From the NCBI GenBank assembly GCA_024220505.1, contig JAKZZE010000024.1, positions 854,925-918,924 of the forward strand: 64,000 nt of DNA, written 5' to 3'. The translations under genes were made by a program, and so were the position numbers. Each line of letters starts with the position of its first letter. Within the stretch, counting starts at the first letter, position 1. Origin of the DNA: Rhizopus arrhizus (Eukaryota > Mucoromycota > Mucoromycetes > Mucorales > Rhizopodaceae). The notes under the pieces were generated by a model. It made no database searches. It saw only the letters and a program-made list of their open reading frames with translations, and had not been told where the DNA came from. Positions 11,804 through 22,052 of this stretch are shown one piece after another.

Positions 11804-14800
11804 TCAATACCGTTTAGATCTTTTAGGTCTACCTTGGCTCTTATTCTTCTCATTAATTGTTGTGGAAGAGTAGCTGGTTTCTTTTAAGTCTATTGGTATT
11901 TTACGTTTACTTGACCGAGGATTAGATTCCTTATTTGTATTATTTGACTTTTCTTTTTTATCAAGAATTTTATATTTTGTTTTAATGTCTTCAGGGACAA
12001 TACCAATTCTTTGCCAATATTCAGTTATGAATTTAAGATCTGCAAAATGAGATGCAGGTTCCCAGGTATCTTCACTCTCATCATATCCTTTCCATCTACA
12101 CTTATAAATATATTTTCCTTTAACTTTTTTATGTGCTAAGATGGCTTCAACTTGATAGAATTTATTTGAGGATATTACTTCATCCTGTGATATCATCTTG
12201 AGTGCAGATGGTGGGTAGTTTTTAGGTAATAAATCTCCCTTTTCATCTTCAAGCACATATGATCCACCTTGGGTGATCCTTTTAACTTTATAAGGTCCCT
12301 CATATGGAGCATCAAGCTTATTCGTTTTATAATTTACTGTTACCATTACATAACTATTTTCGGGGATTGATACAAGTTTATGTGACGCATCAAATTTTTC
12401 CTTTTGTTTGTTTGTTATTATTTTTGTTCTTTCGTATATAGCAGGAAATACAATTTCTGTCATCTTTTTTATATTTTTTAAAAGTTCTGTATTTAATTCT
12501 TCCTTAGTTGCTTTATCTTTTTCCTGACTGAAATCTTCAAAGTCATTTGGATTACGACCGAACATTAAAGTGAAGGGTGGCGTCTTAGTACGTTCATTAT
12601 ATTTGCTATTTAGGTAGAGTTGTGTAGAAGGAACATATAAATCCCAGTCTGCTTTAGCACCTTCGACTTGTTTCTTTATGGCTTTTACAGCACTTTGTAC
12701 CCAACGTTCACTTACACCATTAGCTCTGGGATGGTAACTAGATATGAGTCTATGATCATAACCAGCATTTTCAGCAAGTAATTGCATAAGCTCATTTACA
12801 AATTCACCACCATTATCAGATTGGAGTATACGAGGAAAACCATAATTAGAGAATACATCGATTAATGTTTTTACAATTGTCATAGATTGTTTATCAGGGA
12901 TAGGTTTCAATATGCAGTAACGAGTAGCAATGTCAACCATAATCAGTAAGTAATTGTTGCCATTCAAGGAAGTTTTCATGGGACCAGCTAAGTCGATGCC
13001 CCAACTATCACCAGGTAATGTGGCTGTTATAGGTCTTAAAGGGTTATAACCTTTTTTGATTATGTTAAATTGTTGACAGGGTACACAACTTTTTACTAAT
13101 TCTACTGCTTCTTCTTTTAGATTATTCCAGTAGATACCTTTACGTTTTAAAGCATGGTAAATTGCATCAGAACCAAAGTGTCCTTTTAGATGTTCTTTAA
13201 GAAGAAGTTCTTTACGTTCTTCTGAATCCGCTGGTGTTATGTATTCACCGTCATTAATACTAGGTAATTTTATAGCTGTTCTGTTAAGCAGACGAGCATT
13301 ATCCCCTCCCAGTTCATTGACAGGATTCTCAATTTCATAGAGACGAGAAAGTGTATCAGGTAAGATGTTATCTATTCCTGGCAGATGAACGACTTTAAAA
13401 TCATACTTTAATAAAGTATCCAGCCAATTGATCAGCATTACGTTTGCTATTTTTTGCGTGTGAAGATAGGTCAATGCTTTATGATCCGTATATAGAGTGA
13501 AGTGATTACCCCAGAGATATTTATGGAACTTTTTTAATGCATAGACTACTGCTAATAATTCACGCTTAGTAGCTGAATAGTTACGTTCACTTTTACAGAG
13601 ACTTTTCGCCATCATGGAAATATATTTTATTTTTCCATCAATCACTTGATAGAGAACAACACCCACACCAACGTTAGAAGCATCAGTGGCAACACAGAAA
13701 GGACGATTTAAATCAGGATAGGCTAAGATTGTTCCTTCCAAAAGTACCTTTTTAAGATTATCAAAGCATGTTTGATGTTTACTGTTCCATAATTTTTCAA
13801 GTGATTTTTCATTCCTCAATGCATCCAGCGGAGCCAAGAGTGTGGACGCTTTAGGGATAAGAGGTCGGAAGTAATTTATGAGACCACAATATCTCATGAT
13901 ATCCTTTCCTGTTTTAGGTATAGGGAAATCTTGTACATTAGCAACTTTACGAACGTCAAGAGATACACCTTTAGGCGATATTCTAAAACCAAGTAAATTA
14001 ATCTTATTTTGAAAGAATTTACATTTATCAGGATTTAATTTGAGATTTACTTTGGTCAGCTTATTTATTACTGCTTTTAAATGTAGTTTATGTTCTTCAA
14101 TTGAAGTAGATGCGACTACTATATCATCGATAAAGCATCTAGCAAAGGGCATATTCTCAAGTGCTATACTCATTGTTCTTTGCATCACACTAGATACGTG
14201 TTTTAAACCAAATGGAGTACCAATTGGCACGTATTGTACATTATTCCATGAGAATGCTAATTTATGAGCATGATCCTCTCGCAACCTTAAAGAGTTAAAT
14301 GCGGATTTAAGATCCAAAGTGGAATATACTGAAGCTCCTTTTAATTCTTCAAAGAGTTCAGATATTTTTGGTAAAGGCATTCGGTCAATAGAAGATAAAA
14401 GAGCATTAATATGTCTAGGATCATGGCATACACGATAACCAGTTATTTCTCCCTTGGCATTTGTCTTCTTTACTACTGTTAAAGCCGAATTCCATTCAGT
14501 GTTAGCAGGAGCACGTTTTATGACACCATTATCCAGCCATTCATTAATCTGATCCTGTACAACTTGATGATACACTAAAGCGATCGGGTAAGGACTTCGA
14601 TAAGATGTTACATTTTCTGGAGTTTCAATTGAGACAACAGATTCTGGAATTGTACAAAAAGAACCTTTAGGTATGCCTTGATTTAATTGAATCAATGGTT
14701 TAATGTCATTTATAGCAGATTGAAATTGTTCAGGAGTTCCTGCGGGGCAGTCTTCAAGTTCTGACATTTCCTTATCTACTTCTTCTAAGAGCTCACTATT

Positions 14801-15139
14801 GTCACTATATTTAGATTGTGCAGCTTGAATATTGTCTACTTCATCAGTATCCCATTTATATGGTAAACCAGTAAGACCGATTCCAAGTTTAGTCATAAAA
14901 TCTGTACCTATACTCATGTCATGATCATTTGTTAAGTTCATTACTTCGAAGTTATGAGTATAATTTTTTTCATTACATCTGATGTTTAATTCAATTGTAC
15001 CAATTCGTGTAATAGTAGATTTAGAATCAGCCAATTTTATTACATCTTTTTCCTTAGATGGAACAATAGGAAAATTATGTTCTAGACAAAACTTTTTATT
15101 AATTGACGAAAAATTTGCACCTGTATCTAAGATAGTCAT
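11804..15139 (-). CDS. Gypsy element #3: Pol with C-terminal chromodomain (chromovirus)
   Basis: 1111-codon Pol. Protease starts at once (TILDTGANFSSI). RT spans about 195-370 (WNSALTVVKK, YSTLDLKSAFNSLRL, active site FIDDIVVAS near 334, an F-for-Y variant of YxDD). RNase H follows (CVATDASNVGVGVVLY near 483, TKRELLAVVYAL, LYTDHKALT). Integrase has HHCC (HLKGHFGSDAIYH ... CVPCQQF), Asp in GIDLAGP near 716, Asp in SDNGGEF near 774 and Glu in SERWVQ near 811. A chromodomain (VEAILAHKKVKGKYIYKCRW, KGYDESEDTWEP) sits at about 985-1040. In chromoviruses this module reads histone marks and steers integration. The frame is intact. It is in the same frame as Gag, with one TGA at 15236-15238 and about 32 open codons before this ATG, so the true Pol product may start upstream by readthrough. 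Confidence 0.95.
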   Translation of the reverse strand: MTILDTGANFSSINKKFCLEHNFPIVPSKEKDVIKLADSKSTITRIGTIELNIRCNEKNYTHNFEVMNLTNDHDMSIGTDFMTKLGIGLTGLPYKWDTDEVDNIQAAQSKYSDNSELLEEVDKEMSELEDCPAGTPEQFQSAINDIKPLIQLNQGIPKGSFCTIPESVVSIETPENVTSYRSPYPIALVYHQVVQDQINEWLDNGVIKRAPANTEWNSALTVVKKTNAKGEITGYRVCHDPRHINALLSSIDRMPLPKISELFEELKGASVYSTLDLKSAFNSLRLREDHAHKLAFSWNNVQYVPIGTPFGLKHVSSVMQRTMSIALENMPFARCFIDDIVVASTSIEEHKLHLKAVINKLTKVNLKLNPDKCKFFQNKINLLGFRISPKGVSLDVRKVANVQDFPIPKTGKDIMRYCGLINYFRPLIPKASTLLAPLDALRNEKSLEKLWNSKHQTCFDNLKKVLLEGTILAYPDLNRPFCVATDASNVGVGVVLYQVIDGKIKYISMMAKSLCKSERNYSATKRELLAVVYALKKFHKYLWGNHFTLYTDHKALTYLHTQKIANVMLINWLDTLLKYDFKVVHLPGIDNILPDTLSRLYEIENPVNELGGDNARLLNRTAIKLPSINDGEYITPADSEERKELLLKEHLKGHFGSDAIYHALKRKGIYWNNLKEEAVELVKSCVPCQQFNIIKKGYNPLRPITATLPGDSWGIDLAGPMKTSLNGNNYLLIMVDIATRYCILKPIPDKQSMTIVKTLIDVFSNYGFPRILQSDNGGEFVNELMQLLAENAGYDHRLISSYHPRANGVSERWVQSAVKAIKKQVEGAKADWDLYVPSTQLYLNSKYNERTKTPPFTLMFGRNPNDFEDFSQEKDKATKEELNTELLKNIKKMTEIVFPAIYERTKIITNKQKEKFDASHKLVSIPENSYVMVTVNYKTNKLDAPYEGPYKVKRITQGGSYVLEDEKGDLLPKNYPPSALKMISQDEVISSNKFYQVEAILAHKKVKGKYIYKCRWKGYDESEDTWEPASHFADLKFITEYWQRIGIVPEDIKTKYKILDKKEKSNNTNKESNPRSSKRKIPIDLKETSYSSTTINEKNKSQGRPKRSKRY

Positions 15140-15235
15140 TGCTTTTACATTATTTACAAGGATAGGAAAGCTTATAGAATCATCTGTAGTCAGTTTAAAA
15201 TCACGAGTAACAGTTATGTCTTTATTCTTTAATTT

Positions 15236-16567
15236 TCAATCAAGAGCCATACGGTTTAAATGACCGTTAGTTTCGTCTTCATCATTTTCAGAGTTTTCAT
15301 TATTATTTGAGCGGATTGCCATACGATTGACACGAGAGAGGGAAAATCCTTCATTTGCTTTTGCATTATTTAAAGACTTCTTTGCCTCCTTGAATTCTTC
15401 ACAGCGATGGCCTTTACTCCATTCTTTACCACAGTACATACACGGCTTGGGCTTACCAGTACCCTTATTGGTGCTTATATTATTCGATTTGATACCATTC
15501 ATGACTTTACTAGCTCCTGGTGAAGCTTTATTAGCCTTTACAAAAGAGATACGAGAGACTTGTTCTTCTTCAGATCCTCTGTTACGCTTGTGTGGATTTT
15601 TAATTGAAAAAGCAGAATCTTCACCCGAAGCAAGGACCAAGTCAATTATTTGATTAATTGAATTAGGGAGTTTAGCACCCAAATGAGATGAGATAGCCAC
15701 TTGAGCCACGGTTTTGACAGAAGGTTTAAGTGATGCAAAATAGGTTACAGCCAGTTGGGTTCCATCTTCCATACCCGCTTCTCTTCTCATCTTTTGAAAC
15801 CGGTTGGAATATTCCCTATTACTTTCATAAGGAGCTTGTCGCATAGAGCCAACTTCAACCATTAGCAAAAACTTTCGATACGGAGTATCAAAGTGGTCAA
15901 GAACAATAGGACGGACTTCTTTCCAGGTGTAACGCTTGTTCATTAAGGCTTCCCGGGACCAAGAGACTTGTTCTGGGTTCATGCATAAGGGCAATAATCT
16001 TTCCCAGTTTGAGTTAAGTGACAAACCATGAGCATGTAGTACCGTTTCAAAAGTATTGCAGAAGTCATAAGCAGAATCAAAGGGGTCTGCCTTCTTCTTC
16101 CACAGTGCCTCACCACGCAATTGTAACACAGGCAAATCATTAGGGACTACTAAACGCACCGAACCAAGATTATCAGAGCCATTTAAGTCTTGTTTGTCTT
16201 CAAAAAGAGAAATCATTGATTTATGGGCTTCTTGTGCAGCCACTATCTTCTGTTCAAATTCTTTATACAACGACAAAGCTTGCAATGTTTCTGGGCTATC
16301 AGGACTGGATTGGTTTGACTTCATATAGGCAGCGAATAGAACCAAAGCTTGTTTTTTCATATCCTTGATCATACCAATGCTTTTGAGAGCAACATCTTCT
16401 GGTTTAGGCGTTACAGGAGTAGGAGTATCTTCTTCCATAGGAGTAACTTCAGAGTGAGCGTATTTACTAGCCATTGTACCCAGTTGGACAGAAGGATCCA
16501 CAGTAGATGGAGAATCAGTAGGATTGCTAGTACCATCAGCAATTTCACCAAGAGTATTTTCAGACAT
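15236..16567 (-). CDS. Gypsy element #3: Gag
   Basis: Gag of about 443 residues from the ATG at 16567 (MSENTLGEIADG); the frame is also open upstream to the LTR edge. The N-terminus is acidic and Pro/Thr-rich. The central part is a retrotransposon Gag domain (YDFCNTFETVLHAHG, YTWKEVRPIVLDHFDTPYRK, SNRFQKMRREAG). A zinc-knuckle variant CMYCGKEWSKGHRC (CX2CX7HXC) lies near the C-terminus. It ends at a TGA (15236-15238) in the same frame as Pol. Gag forms the virus-like particle and packages the element RNA. Confidence 0.92.
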   Translation of the reverse strand: MSENTLGEIADGTSNPTDSPSTVDPSVQLGTMASKYAHSEVTPMEEDTPTPVTPKPEDVALKSIGMIKDMKKQALVLFAAYMKSNQSSPDSPETLQALSLYKEFEQKIVAAQEAHKSMISLFEDKQDLNGSDNLGSVRLVVPNDLPVLQLRGEALWKKKADPFDSAYDFCNTFETVLHAHGLSLNSNWERLLPLCMNPEQVSWSREALMNKRYTWKEVRPIVLDHFDTPYRKFLLMVEVGSMRQAPYESNREYSNRFQKMRREAGMEDGTQLAVTYFASLKPSVKTVAQVAISSHLGAKLPNSINQIIDLVLASGEDSAFSIKNPHKRNRGSEEEQVSRISFVKANKASPGASKVMNGIKSNNISTNKGTGKPKPCMYCGKEWSKGHRCEEFKEAKKSLNNAKANEGFSLSRVNRMAIRSNNNENSENDEDETNGHLNRMALD

Positions 16568-16599
16568 ACGTATTTTAAATTTCAAATAAAGAGCAAAAT

Positions 16600-16612
16600 T
16601 CAAAAAGTAAAA
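16600..16612 (-). promoter_or_regulatory. Candidate self-priming primer-binding site of element #3
   Basis: No TGG (tRNA-type primer site) follows the 5' LTR. Instead the sequence just inside the LTR contains TACTTTTTGA (minus strand, 16609-16600), and its exact reverse complement lies in the LTR (same decamer on the plus strand at 16676-16685 and 11280-11289). A TATA-like GATATAAATACC lies about 60 bases upstream of that LTR copy in element orientation. Tf1/sushi-group chromoviruses are known to prime from the 5' end of their own RNA with an 11-base match here. The match is seen; the role is inferred. Confidence 0.5.
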
Positions 16613-17179
16613 TGTTGTATAATGGTAATAATGATTTAAAAAAAAATAGAAACAAAAATAAAGAAACAGTTTGAGTACTTTTTGAGACTGATCTTTATTT
16701 CAGTTTAAGTTAAAGTAAAAATTATTCTAATTGAAGGCAGGTATTTATATCTTATTGAGTGAGTGGCTTGATATCTTCTATTGTAAGCGTTCTTCTAATA
16801 TTCAGGTACTTTAGCAAGTGTCATCTATAATTATGATTATGAAAACTTTTCATTTGTTCTTTTGTATGTCTGTCATAGATTATCTTTTATTCTGGGAATT
16901 CCTCACTGATTTGAATAACGTTATTTTACGCGTTATTTCAATTATGTGAAAGATTAGCAATATTCCTGATATTGGATTGGATCTTGTTATTTTAGTTGAT
17001 ACTTCTTCTTATCAAAGAACTCTTATTAATACAAAACATATTCTAAAAGAATATGTTTAATTGGAATTGATTGTATGATCTTATTTAAATAAGCTTATAT
17101 TTTATTTTATTTAATTATGATCTTGTATTAAGACTTATGTTTATCAATGTCTACTACGATCAGTTGCTGTTCTACAACA
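16613..17179 (-). repeat. 5' LTR of gypsy element #3
   Basis: 567 bp, ends TGTTGTA/TACAACA, partner of 11218-11783. It would drive transcription leftward into Gag, with a TATA-like GATATAAATACC about 16745. It is followed at 17180-17184 by the target duplication ACCTC. Element #3 entered codon 29 or so of element #2 Gag. Confidence 0.95.
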
Positions 17180-17267
17180 ACCTCGAGGAGGATGTCAAAC
17201 CATCCAACACTGCTTGTAAACTCCAGGGGTTACGTTGCTCTTCGTATTGCTCGTTTCTATCAGACAT
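17180..17267 (-). pseudogene. Gypsy element #2: first 28 codons of Gag
   Basis: Start of element #2 Gag: ATG at 17267, reading MSDRNEQYEEQRNPWSLQAV and on to a Ser-rich stretch cut by element #3. The frame resumes exactly at 11217 when one copy of the 5-bp target duplication is counted. This ATG follows an A-rich leader and the primer-binding site, which supports it as the start. Confidence 0.85.
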
Positions 17268-17299
17268 GTCTTGATAATAGGATTTTTTTTTTTTTTTTT

Positions 17300-17311
17300 G
17301 CTTCTCCACCA
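17300..17311 (-). promoter_or_regulatory. tRNA-type primer-binding site of element #2
   Basis: The minus strand reads TGGTGGAGAAGC, two bases inside the LTR end (CTCTTACA). It would pair with a tRNA ending in GCTTCTCCACCA. I cannot say which tRNA that is. Confidence 0.6.
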
Positions 17312-17313
17312 AT

Positions 17314-17434
17314 TGTAAGAGGCTCAATAGGGAAAAGTTATATATGGAAAAAGAACTGTCTTTTATTTGTTTTACAGAATTGTCATTAATAAACACGAGA
17401 ACTTGACATATATAGTAATTGCCATTATTGGTAA
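17314..17434 (-). repeat. 5' LTR of element #2, inner part (split by element #4)
   Basis: The LTR ends CTCTTACA at 17314-17321 on the minus strand. Its other end, TGTAAGAG, lies at 26966-26973 beyond element #4, which entered at GTAA (17431-17434, repeated at 26952-26955). The joined LTR is about 139 bp with perfect 8-bp inverted ends. Its TATA-like motif is the ATATATAAC stretch near 17340. The 3' partner would lie left of the window. Confidence 0.7.
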
Positions 17435-17958
17435 TGTAATTTTGTTTGGGTTTATTGGGTTAAGGTTTAAATAAGCAGAGATTTGAGTTATAATTGATAT
17501 AAGAGTTGACTTTTTGTGAATTGGATTTGGCTTGATTCGCTTGATATAGTGACCACCAGATCTTGTAAAGTAGATCAATCTTGTTTTGATTCGTAAAAAG
17601 GTTTGTTTAAAGTAAAAATAAAATAAAAAGGGATACAATGAAGATAATTAGCTTCAAGGGACTTGACTTTGTAATTATAATAGAATATCAAAAGAGCTTT
17701 TTAAAAGGATAATTGATAAATTTATTCAAAGAAAAACAAAGTAAATAAAGTTGTAGATTTTGTAAGTAAAAGTTTTAAAGTGCAAAGATCGAAGTGAAGT
17801 TTTTATATCTTGAGGAATAAATCCTCAGTATTTATACTGTTTGGTGGGTTAATGTTTGGTCAGATTTGATTGGCAATATTAACTTTTGGATCGTTTGAAA
17901 AGATCGTACCAAAAGATCGTTCCTTTTGTTCGTTCAAAAAGTTGGTTCTTGTGTTACA
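17435..17958 (-). repeat. 3' LTR of gypsy element #4
   Basis: 524 bp with TGTAA/TTACA ends. By eye it matches 26428-26951 with one substitution (TTTGGGTTTATT against TTTGGGTGTATT). A 4-bp target duplication GTAA flanks the pair. The C-terminal 33 codons of the extra ORF run into this LTR. Confidence 0.95.
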
Positions 17959-18750
17959 GATCCCGCCACCACGGGAAAGTGCGACCTCGGACTTTGACAT
18001 ATGATTAACCCAAGTGTCTTCTTTTTTCATTTTGTTTAAAATTGTACGACTAATTTGATTATTTGGCATTAGTGCCTTCAATTGAGTGTACTTGGCAGTG
18101 AGGTAACCTTGAGTACTTTTTCTATTGTTCTTTGGTTGGGCGAATCTCATATGACTCCAGGTGTTGACTTCTTTAACAAATTTCTTCAGCATATCTTTTC
18201 TTTTCTTGGCGAGGCGGTCTTCTTCTTTAATTAAAGCTTGATAAGCAGCATAGTAGTTCAGAATATTTTCTTGAGAATCTATTATAACAAACTCTCGTAC
18301 CACAGCATCCCATGTTTCTGTTTGTTGTAAATCTTGAAACAAGTCAAAATTTTCAGGTTGAAGCAGCATAGGCTCTAATGGTGCTGGAAGTACATCGGTG
18401 ATAGGGGTATCTAACAAAGTTTGATTCTCTTGAATATCCATAAGCATGATTTTTTTTGTTATATGTAAAACATATTCAATTCGCTCTACATCGCTTCTTT
18501 CATCGACTTCATACATCACATTATCCTGGCCACCTTGTTCTGTTTCCCATTGCTCTAGCCATTCATTAAGGGCATTTATTAAAACATTGCGACCCTCTTG
18601 TTTGTAAACATGCTTGAAGTGGTTGTTCAACATCCAGCGAAAGAATTGCGACTCATGAAGGTCTTCATTCCCTCCAATTTTGGCTAAATTTTCTTCAATG
18701 TCTTTAGGGGTTACTTTAAGAGCTTCAGTAGTAATAGCCATAGGATTCAT
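17860..18750 (-). CDS. Gypsy element #4: extra ORF downstream of integrase, function unknown
   Basis: 296-codon ORF in the place an env gene holds in some gypsy elements. It starts at MNPMAITTEALKVTPKDIEE, 110 bp after the integrase stop, and ends inside the 3' LTR. It is acidic and helical, with a KRK-type basic patch (DRLAKKRKDMLKKF near 180) and several Trp-containing segments (FFRWMLNNHFKHV, LNEWLEQWETE). I see no signal peptide, transmembrane span, furin-like site or Cys framework, so a classical envelope protein is unlikely. No known domain is recognised. The intact frame in a young element (LTR pair nearly identical) suggests it is used. It could be an accessory structural or regulatory protein, or captured host sequence. 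Confidence 0.75.
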   Translation of the reverse strand: MNPMAITTEALKVTPKDIEENLAKIGGNEDLHESQFFRWMLNNHFKHVYKQEGRNVLINALNEWLEQWETEQGGQDNVMYEVDERSDVERIEYVLHITKKIMLMDIQENQTLLDTPITDVLPAPLEPMLLQPENFDLFQDLQQTETWDAVVREFVIIDSQENILNYYAAYQALIKEEDRLAKKRKDMLKKFVKEVNTWSHMRFAQPKNNRKSTQGYLTAKYTQLKALMPNNQISRTILNKMKKEDTWVNHMSKSEVALSRGGGICNTRTNFLNEQKERSFGTIFSNDPKVNIANQI

Positions 18751-18805
18751 TTTGTATTTGATTTGATATAGCTAATAAAGGTGGTAAAGTAGCAAAGGTA
18801 TTTAT

Positions 18806-18833
18806 ATAAAGTTTTTTTTTTTTTTTTTTTTTT
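18806..18833. repeat. Poly(T) tract
   Basis: About 20 consecutive T between integrase and the extra ORF of element #4, that is an A-run in the element RNA. A similar but longer run lies at 21997-22050 between RNase H and integrase. Confidence 0.9.
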
Positions 18834-18860
18834 GTGTATTTGTGTATATGTTTATTTGAA

Positions 18861-20077
18861 TCACTGGAGAAGGCTCTCGGATTCTTTATCTAAGGTTTGT
18901 GAAATATTTCTTGGATTGGTGGCACTCCATTGTACTTTAGGTAAGGCGTAAATCTTCAGACGGTTTCCATGAACTCTTCTAATTTTAGAGTCTTGTACAT
19001 TCATACTTTTAATATGGTACGTTCCTTTTCCGAGGATGCTTTGTATGATATAAGGTCCATCCCATTTGTCTTGTAATTTTCCAGACCAAGAGGTAGTTAA
19101 GAAATCCTTGTATAACAACACAATTTCTCCCAGTTTGAAGGGTGGTTTCAGTTCTTTCTTGTCTTCAAGTATTTTGTTATCTATAGCCTTTTTCTGAGCT
19201 ATTTGAGTCTTTTTGATTGCCTGTGAAGCTTGTTCTCGTATTTTCTTCAAATTAAGGATTTGATGAACAGTTCTATGCATTAATAAAGATTCATACTTTG
19301 GAGAATTTCTTTCATACACATGATGATCTAAGTCGAAAGGTGTCTTTGGCTCGTAGCCATAAACTAGGAAGAATGGACTATGATTGGTTGTTGCTTGTTT
19401 CATAGATCTATAGGCGAACAGAGCTGCTGGTAGATATTCATCCCAATCTAGTTTTTCTTCATCCGATCTTCTTTGTAGTATTTGGCCCAGGGTACGATTA
19501 AATCTTTCGATGAGACCATTACTCTGCGGATTATAAGGCGTGGTTGTTTTGTGTATTATTGAATAGTTGAAGCATACTTTTTTGATTAAGTCACTAACAA
19601 ATGGTTTTCCATTATCAGATATAATGATTGTTGGACAACCATGTCTGCAAATAATTTCCTCATATAAGAACAAAGCTATTTCTGAGGCTGATTGAAATCG
19701 TATGGGTCTTGCTTCAACATATTTGGTTAGATAATCAATTCCGGCAATAATATATCGATGACCAGCTCTAGACGTTTGTATATGTTTGACATCTAAGGCA
19801 ATTCGATCAAAGGGTTTGCTAGAAACAGCGATAGGATATAATTCTTCATTTAATGATTTACTTCCATGTCGTTGGCATCTGTGGCACTTTTTCACGTATT
19901 CTAAGATATCTGCTGACATTGAGTCCCAGTAATAACGTGATGCTATCTTGTGTAAAGTATTGTTATAGGCTAAGTGGCCTCCAAGTGGATGTTGATGATA
20001 TGAATATAGCATGTCTTCTGCTTCTTGCTTGTTGAGAACTTTACGAATTATTCCATTTGAGGTATTATATCGATATA
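18861..20077 (-). pseudogene. Gypsy element #4: integrase (main part)
   Basis: Integrase from its zinc-binding domain to the C-terminus: HQHPLGGH ... CHRCQRHG (HHCC), catalytic Asp in ALDVKHIQTS, Asp in ISDNGKPFVS, Glu in NPQSNGLIERFNR, then a GPY/F-type C-terminal module (GEIVLLYKDF, KWDGPYIIQS). No chromodomain. The N-terminal 44 codons lie at 21708-21839 beyond Tc1-like copy C, in frame. In this element integrase is an ORF of its own, separated from RNase H by a stop, a 54-base T-run and about 225 bp. In most Ty3/gypsy elements it is continuous with RT-RNase H. Confidence 0.9.
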
Positions 20078-21707
20078 CAGTAGCGGACAAAACTGGTGCA
20101 CAAAACTTAAAATTAACATTGTATCTCCGCCATATGTCTGCGACTTTTGTGGCATATACCATCTGAAAGACAGTCCAAAATATACATTATGTTATGTAAA
20201 CCGGAACTGTGCCGGACATCCCCCAGGCATAAGGTCATTTTTAGTGATTTTTTGCATATTTCAATTTTCGCCAAAAATGTAGTGCTTGTCTAGCCTTCTT
20301 TCAATTTTCCCCATATCTCTCCCGTTTGCTTTCAGATTTCACAGCATATTAGTAAATTTTAGTAGCTCTTAAAAAATATATAAAACTGTACTTATTTTGT
20401 ATTTCCCATTGAGTCCCCCCTTTTGTTTTTACCCTATTCACTATAACAAAGTACTAGCCTTATATGTTTAAGAAAATAAGCAACTGTAAAAACGAAACTC
20501 TGAGATCTCGAACACGCCTAGTTCGTACGACAGCAGATATTTCTAGAGTAACAAGGATCTCTAAATGGACAATCAACAGGAGAAAGAGGGAAGAAAGAAA
20601 CTTAATGTCTTGTGATCATGAAGGTATTCCGCTATTAGCCTGAAAAGTTATTAGTTCAGTCATCAACCTAGAGCTTGGACAAGGTCCGCTACACACAGTT
20701 CCTGATGCTCAGCACATTTTGAGGACCTTAAGATACAGTGTTAGCAGACTGTCAGTCTAAAGGCACAGTAGGAAGCTAGATTTTGAGTCCGGAAGTAAGG
20801 AATCGAAGAATTTCATCAGTTGTATAAGTCGGAAAAAGCGATGAATGTGGTATCACAACAAGCCATTGTATACTATAGAGGGCTGGAAGTCTGCTATCTT
20901 TAGCAATGAAACAAATATGAACATTATGGATGCAGATAGTATACACTAATATTGAAAGCAAGTCGAGCAACCTGAGCGATTTTTTCACGGTGATCAAACA
21001 ATGAAGCATGCTGGCTGCTCTGTTATGTTTTAAGGCTGTATTAGATATTGAGGACCAGAATATGTGTGTCAGGTATACGATGGTATAATGAACTCATAAA
21101 TATATGTGTATATTTCGCTTACTTCATACCACAAAAGCCTAGCGTATAGTAGTCTAAAACGTCGTAATCTCTCGTTTCAGTATGACAATGACACAAGGCA
21201 CAAGTCAACGCATGTCACAAACTCAATATTTGATAACAGCGCTTCTGTGCTACGAGTTTAGCCGCCACTAATCCCGGCCTAAGTCCGCTTAAGCATGCCA
21301 GGTGGCAATTGATGGCAAAGGTATGATGATACGACACTAGATCAAAAAGGGTCGATGATCTTTGGAAAAGAGTAGTTAAAGAGCCGGGTTCTTTTATTGA
21401 AAATGATATACACGCATATTATTAGCATATGCAAAGAAGAATATCCGATAATGTCAAGAGATGAGATGATTATATAAAGTCTAAGATTTTAGCCACTTTT
21501 GCGGTTTTTAGAAAATATAAGATTTTATAAATTCAAAGCACGCTTATCGCTCAGTTTTAACAATGTCATGCTTAGAACATACATAGATTACAATGACTAG
21601 TATATCCTCCTTCTAGTACAGTTTCATGACTATTGCAATTACCATGAGCAGGTAATGGTAGTTAAAAGCTAAAAAAAAGTTTTGTGCACCAGTTTTGTCC
21701 GCTACTG
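20078..21707 (+). mobile_element. Tc1/mariner-like element, degenerate copy C
   Basis: 1630 bp, same 28-bp inverted repeats, TA at 20076-20077 and 21708-21709. It sits in element #4 integrase upstream of the HHCC motif. It shares the TGA and both catalytic-residue changes with copies A, B and E, and by eye is most like copy E. Because the host element has LTRs differing at about one base, this dead-transposase copy must have moved recently. Confidence 0.93.
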
Positions 21708-21839
21708 TAGTATATTTTTATAAATTGTATACTGTTGCGCTTCTTTCAATAAGTATTTTTGAGTTTTTGGTGAAAGATTGGCAGGGACCTTTAAGGTTTG
21801 CAAATAGTGCTTCAGCTGATCTATTTTTTCTTGTTCCAT
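21708..21839 (-). pseudogene. Gypsy element #4: N-terminal 44 codons of integrase
   Basis: The ATG at 21839 opens MEQEKIDQLKHYLQTLKVPA and reads to the TA at 21708-21709, then resumes at 20077 in frame. The segment matches the short helical lead that precedes the HHCC domain in gypsy integrases. The ATG is the first in frame after the spacer. Confidence 0.8.
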
Positions 21840-21992
21840 TCTGATGATTAAGTGTTAGAATGTTGTCTTGGTTTTATTGTTTGCAATTGGTGTGTTACGA
21901 AAGTTGGTTTTAAGTTTAAGGTTGAGAGTGTTACGAAAGTTGATTTAAGGTTGTAAGTGAGGATGCTATGAGTGTTGATTATTGTTGGTGTG

Positions 21993-21996
<4 letters not shown>

Positions 21997-22052
<56 letters not shown>

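Noticed and set aside
17860..18750. Envelope gene in element #4
   Set aside because: Position fits, but no signal peptide, transmembrane segment or cleavage site is visible.
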